DNA from: UBA1715 sp045615765
GTDB lineage: Bacteria > Bacteroidota > Bacteroidia > Bacteroidales > UBA1715
NCBI GenBank assembly: GCA_045615765.1
Contig: JAZLFM010000028.1
Coordinates: 49,534-113,533, forward strand
DNA: 64,000 bases
Reading direction: 5' to 3'
In this document: in pieces, positions 60,911 through 64,000 of the stretch
How positions within the stretch are numbered: the stretch's first letter is position 1
Layout of the letters: the number at the start of each line of letters is the position of its first letter
Translations under genes and position numbers: made by a program
Notes under the pieces: generated by a model
The model's database searches: none
What the model was told of the DNA's origin: nothing
What the model saw: the letters and a program-made list of their open reading frames with translations, nothing else

Positions 60911-62185
60911 ATGCTTACACTTCAAATAATTCGAGAAAATCCCGAATTCGTAGTTAAAAGACTTGCTGTCAAGAACTTCGATGCAAAAGAGGCTGTCGAA
61001 AAAATTATTGCCCTTGATGAAAAACGTGTTGCCATTCAACAAGAATTGAATGCGAAACAATCAGAAATCAACAGTTTATCCAAGGAAATTGGAGCTTTGT
61101 TTGCACAAAAGAAAATAGACGAGGCTAATGCCGCAAAAGAAAAAACTGTAGAATTAAAAGATGCCATCAAGAAACTTGACCAAGATATGGCCGACGCAAT
61201 GGCTGAACTACAAAAAGAAGTTGTACTTCTTCCTAACCTTCCTGCAGAAATCGTACCGGAAGGAAAAACAGCAGAAGACAATGTGATTGTAAAAACAAGC
61301 GGAACAATTCCAGAAAAAGAAGGCTTACAATGCCACTGGGATTTAGCAGAAAAATATAATCTTATTGATTTTGAATTAGGTAATAAATTAACAGGTGCAG
61401 GTTTCCCTGTATATGTTGGCGTAGGAGCAAAATTACAACGTGCTCTTATTACATTCTTCTTGGACCGCGCTACTGCTGCTGGTTACAAAGAATTTCAACC
61501 ACCTATTATGGTGAACGAAGCATCTGGATTCGGAACTGGCCAATTACCTGACAAAGAAGGTCAAATGTACCACGTTGGCATTGACAACTTATATCTAATT
61601 CCAACAGCGGAAGTTCCTGTTACAAATATCTTCCGCGATGTAATCGTAAAAGAAAGCGACTTCCCAATAAAATGTACTGCTTATACTCCTTGTTTCCGTC
61701 GTGAAGCAGGTTCGTATGGAAAAGATGTTCGTGGTTTGAACAGACTACATCAATTCGACAAAGTTGAAATCGTTCGCATTGATCATCCAAGTCGTTCATA
61801 TCAAGCTCTTGACGAAATGGTTGCACACGTTGAATCATTGGTACAAGATCTTGGCTTGCCATACAGAATCGTTCGTCTATGCGGTGGTGATATGAGTTTC
61901 ACATCGGCTTTAACATACGATTTTGAAGTATTCTCAGCAGGACAAAAACGTTGGTTGGAAGTTAGTTCTGTTTCAAACTTTGAAACATACCAAGCAAACC
62001 GCTTGAAATTACGCTACAAAGACGAACAAACTAAGAAAACTGTATTAGCACACACATTGAATGGTAGCGCATTGGCATTACCAAGAATTGTTGCTTCTAT
62101 TATAGAAAATTACCAAACAGAAGATGGAATACGAGTACCAGAAGTACTTGTTCCTTATATGGGCGGAATGACAATCATCAAATAG
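60911..62185 (+). CDS. serS: seryl-tRNA synthetase
   Basis: 424 residues. The N-terminal ~110 residues form the long antiparallel coiled coil (AIQQELNAKQSEINSLSKEIG) that reads the long variable arm of tRNA-Ser. The class II core has motif 2 CFRREAGSYGKDVRGLNRLHQF and motif 3 with EVSSVSNFETYQANRL, plus the end NGSALALPRIVASIIE. It charges tRNA-Ser in the cytoplasm. Confidence 0.98.
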   Translation: MLTLQIIRENPEFVVKRLAVKNFDAKEAVEKIIALDEKRVAIQQELNAKQSEINSLSKEIGALFAQKKIDEANAAKEKTVELKDAIKKLDQDMADAMAELQKEVVLLPNLPAEIVPEGKTAEDNVIVKTSGTIPEKEGLQCHWDLAEKYNLIDFELGNKLTGAGFPVYVGVGAKLQRALITFFLDRATAAGYKEFQPPIMVNEASGFGTGQLPDKEGQMYHVGIDNLYLIPTAEVPVTNIFRDVIVKESDFPIKCTAYTPCFRREAGSYGKDVRGLNRLHQFDKVEIVRIDHPSRSYQALDEMVAHVESLVQDLGLPYRIVRLCGGDMSFTSALTYDFEVFSAGQKRWLEVSSVSNFETYQANRLKLRYKDEQTKKTVLAHTLNGSALALPRIVASIIENYQTEDGIRVPEVLVPYMGGMTIIK

Positions 62186-62222
62186 TCCTAAGCTCTTGTA
62201 ACAAACTTAGAATTTGAGTGTT

Positions 62223-63068
62223 ATGAAAAAAAATAATAGCGAATTTGACTTCGAACTGAATCAAGAGATGTCGTTTACCCCTTCGGGAGACGACCATCTA
62301 CAAATTGATGGTGACGAACCAAAAACAGTAGAAAATGTAACAGAAACAATAGAACCTGTTACAGAAGCACCTGTTGTAAACGAAACAGTCGAAACTCCAG
62401 TCGAGCCAATCGAAGAAACCATTGTAGAAGCAGTTGTAGAAGAACCTGTGGTCACTGAAGAACCAAAAGAAGAAACTACAAAAACTGAAGCTGCTCCTAT
62501 CGTAACACCAAAGAGCAAGAAAAAGGCTAAAAAAGAAAAGGAAACTGAGCAAAAGAAAAAAGGAGGATTTCTTCCTATTTTACTTGTTCTTATAGCATTA
62601 CTTGGCGTAGGATTTTGGTATTTCTGGTCACATAGAAAAGTTGTTACTCCGGTAGTACCTCCTGTGGTTGACACAACACCAGTTGTGAAAGAAGAACCTA
62701 TAGTTGAAATTCCAGAAGAACCAATGGTAATCGATACGGTACCAGCTCCAGAACCAACACCTCCTCCATTTGATTTCGGACGCGTTGCAACAAAAATAAA
62801 AGTACCAAGAAATTGGCTTATTGGCTTCCGTGCAACTCCAGATGAAGTATTGGCTATAAAAACTGTGGCAGAACTTTCGTATGTTGATAGTCTTCCTTGT
62901 GGATATTATTGGATAGATGACGCCCGTAAAGACGGTGAGAAATTATTCAAAATATACATTGGTCCATTTGATACCAAAGAAGAAGCAGAGAAAGAACTTC
63001 CTAAAATTCAAGCAAAACGAGCTGATGCTCATGTATATACAGAAGACAAACGATACAAAAATAACTAA
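62223..63068 (+). CDS. inner-membrane SPOR-domain protein
   Basis: 281 residues from the ATG at 62223; a TTG three codons earlier opens the longer frame. Residues 1-~105 are an acidic, Thr/Val/Glu/Pro-rich repetitive cytoplasmic tail (VTEAPV, VEEPVVTEEP patterns). A Lys-rich stretch and one membrane helix follow (~118-138, PILLVLIALLGVGFWYFW). Then comes a Pro/Val linker outside and a C-terminal SPOR domain (about 195-278, IGFRATPDEVLA ... YWIDDARKDGEKLFKIYIGPFDTKEEAEK). SPOR domains bind glycan strands lacking stem peptides at the division septum, so a role in septation or cell-wall sensing is likely. It lies 2 bases before purD. Confidence 0.85.
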   Translation: MKKNNSEFDFELNQEMSFTPSGDDHLQIDGDEPKTVENVTETIEPVTEAPVVNETVETPVEPIEETIVEAVVEEPVVTEEPKEETTKTEAAPIVTPKSKKKAKKEKETEQKKKGGFLPILLVLIALLGVGFWYFWSHRKVVTPVVPPVVDTTPVVKEEPIVEIPEEPMVIDTVPAPEPTPPPFDFGRVATKIKVPRNWLIGFRATPDEVLAIKTVAELSYVDSLPCGYYWIDDARKDGEKLFKIYIGPFDTKEEAEKELPKIQAKRADAHVYTEDKRYKNN

Positions 63069-63070
63069 CA

Positions 63071-64000
63071 ATGAATGTTTTATTACTCGGTTCAGGTGGT
63101 CGTGAACATGCGTTAGCATGGAAAATGGCACAAAGCCCTCTATTGGATAAATTATATATTGCTCCTGGAAATGCAGGAACTGCAAGTGTAGGAACAAACC
63201 TTCCTTTTTCTGCCACGGCTTTTGATGAAATTAAAGAAGCTGTGAAAAAATATGACATCAATCTTGTTGTTGTTGGTCCTGAAGATCCACTTGTAAAGGG
63301 TGTTCACGATTTCTTCCTAGCTGATTCAGAGTTACAAAACATTCCTGTTATCGGGCCACAAAAATATGCAGCTACATTGGAAGGCAGTAAAGAGTTTGCA
63401 AAGAACTTCATGATTCGTCATAATATTCCAACTGCAAAACATTTTACTGTAACTGCAGAAAACATTACAGAAGGATTTGCCTTTTTAGACACACAAGTTG
63501 CTCCTTATGTACTTAAAGCAGACGGATTAGCAGCAGGAAAAGGGGTGCTGATTTTGAATGACTTACAAGAAGCTAAAACAGAATTACAAAATATGCTTCA
63601 AGGTAAATTCGGCGATGCTAGTAAAACAGTCGTTATAGAAGAATGTCTAAAGGGAATCGAAATGTCTGTGTTCGTACTAACTGACGGCGAAAGTTATGTT
63701 TTACTTCCTGAAGCAAAAGATTACAAGCGTATTGGCGAACACGATACAGGTCTTAACACAGGTGGTATGGGTGCAGTTTCACCAGTACCATTTGCCGACA
63801 AAGCTCTTATGACGCGTGTGGAAGAAGAAATTATAAAACCAACAATCGCTGGTCTTAAGAAAGATAACATTCCATATTGTGGCTTCATTTTCTTTGGATT
63901 AATGAATGACAACGGAACACCTAAAGTTATAGAATATAATGTTCGTATGGGTGATCCAGAAACAGAAGTTGTTATTCCTAGAATAAAATCAGACTTGTTA
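63071..64000 (+). CDS. purD: phosphoribosylamine-glycine ligase, 3' end cut by window edge
   Basis: The first 310 codons are present and the frame is still open at 64000. The start MNVLLLGSGGREHALAWKMA is typical of PurD. The ATP-grasp core includes VVGPEDPLV, the ATP-binding VLKADGLAAGKGV, VIEECLKGIEMSV, the GMGAVSP segment and VIEYNVRMGDPETE with metal ligands. It joins glycine to phosphoribosylamine in purine synthesis. The full family length is about 420, so roughly 110 residues are missing. Confidence 0.96.
   Translation, partial: MNVLLLGSGGREHALAWKMAQSPLLDKLYIAPGNAGTASVGTNLPFSATAFDEIKEAVKKYDINLVVVGPEDPLVKGVHDFFLADSELQNIPVIGPQKYAATLEGSKEFAKNFMIRHNIPTAKHFTVTAENITEGFAFLDTQVAPYVLKADGLAAGKGVLILNDLQEAKTELQNMLQGKFGDASKTVVIEECLKGIEMSVFVLTDGESYVLLPEAKDYKRIGEHDTGLNTGGMGAVSPVPFADKALMTRVEEEIIKPTIAGLKKDNIPYCGFIFFGLMNDNGTPKVIEYNVRMGDPETEVVIPRIKSDLL

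Noticed and set aside
62298..62552. Minus-strand ORF very rich in Phe, Cys and Tyr, looking like another leader peptide
   Set aside because: It is the antisense of the Glu/Thr/Lys-rich part of the SPOR protein; the composition is explained by the coding strand.

Overview
The window is an AT-rich chromosomal segment of a Bacteroidota (Bacteroidales-like) bacterium. Three things support this. It carries cargo proteins of the type IX secretion system (T9SS) with both type A and type B sorting domains, plus a PorW/SprE-like T9SS lipoprotein. Many genes are preceded by the Bacteroidota -7 box TAnnTTTG and lack Shine-Dalgarno sequences. Family signatures such as the S46 dipeptidyl peptidase, the FucP-like permease and the DAHP synthase/chorismate mutase fusion fit the same phylum. 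I see no mobile element, CRISPR array, phage or integration scar. The content is mostly housekeeping genes mixed with surface proteins.

Layout. 1-9.4 kb, mostly minus strand: a TPR protein cut by the window edge, a small membrane protein, glutamate dehydrogenase, a T9SS-exported repeat protein, NAD synthetase, an HU protein and a small coiled-coil protein. 9.7-18.4 kb: recQ diverges from a plus-strand envelope cluster of kdsD (Kdo precursor), a U32 protein, a flippase, a fused LpxC-LpxA lipid A enzyme, and apbE. 18.4-32.2 kb, minus strand: htpG, a membrane-anchored receiver-like protein, a 2907-residue T9SS type B surface protein, and a CLC channel with CBS domains. 32.4-37.7 kb, minus strand: the aromatic amino acid operon pheA-tyrA-DAHP synthase/chorismate mutase-aroB-aroD, preceded by a Phe/Tyr-rich leader peptide and an attenuator, directly behind an outer-membrane protein gene. 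37.8-45.2 kb, plus strand: sugar permease, dolichol-phosphate-mannose-type synthase, dihydroorotase, DPP7-like peptidase, hisS. 45.2-48.5 kb, minus strand: thioesterase, lipoprotein, mnmA. 48.6-53.2 kb: a tightly overlapping operon of porW, a carboxypeptidase-D-like protein and an FAD reductase. 53.2-55.9 kb: small secreted proteins, including decayed duplicates. 56-59.6 kb: three glycosyltransferases and tRNA-His. 59.7-64 kb: MORN lipoprotein, rplU-rpmA, serS, a SPOR protein, and purD cut by the right edge.

The two most notable discoveries are these. (1) The aromatic operon is preceded by a 26-codon leader ORF with 11 Phe/Tyr codons among 12 consecutive codons, followed by a mutually exclusive antiterminator/terminator pair. 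This is a ribosome-mediated attenuator, and it has no clear promoter of its own. (2) A single ORF fuses LpxC directly to LpxA. The FabZ domain that normally follows LpxC in this phylum is absent, so the first two steps of lipid A synthesis are joined in one polypeptide.

Seven promoters in the window share exactly the same geometry, (T/A)TTG-N18-TAnnTTTG, which helped correct many gene starts. No gap longer than 300 bases lacks a gene.
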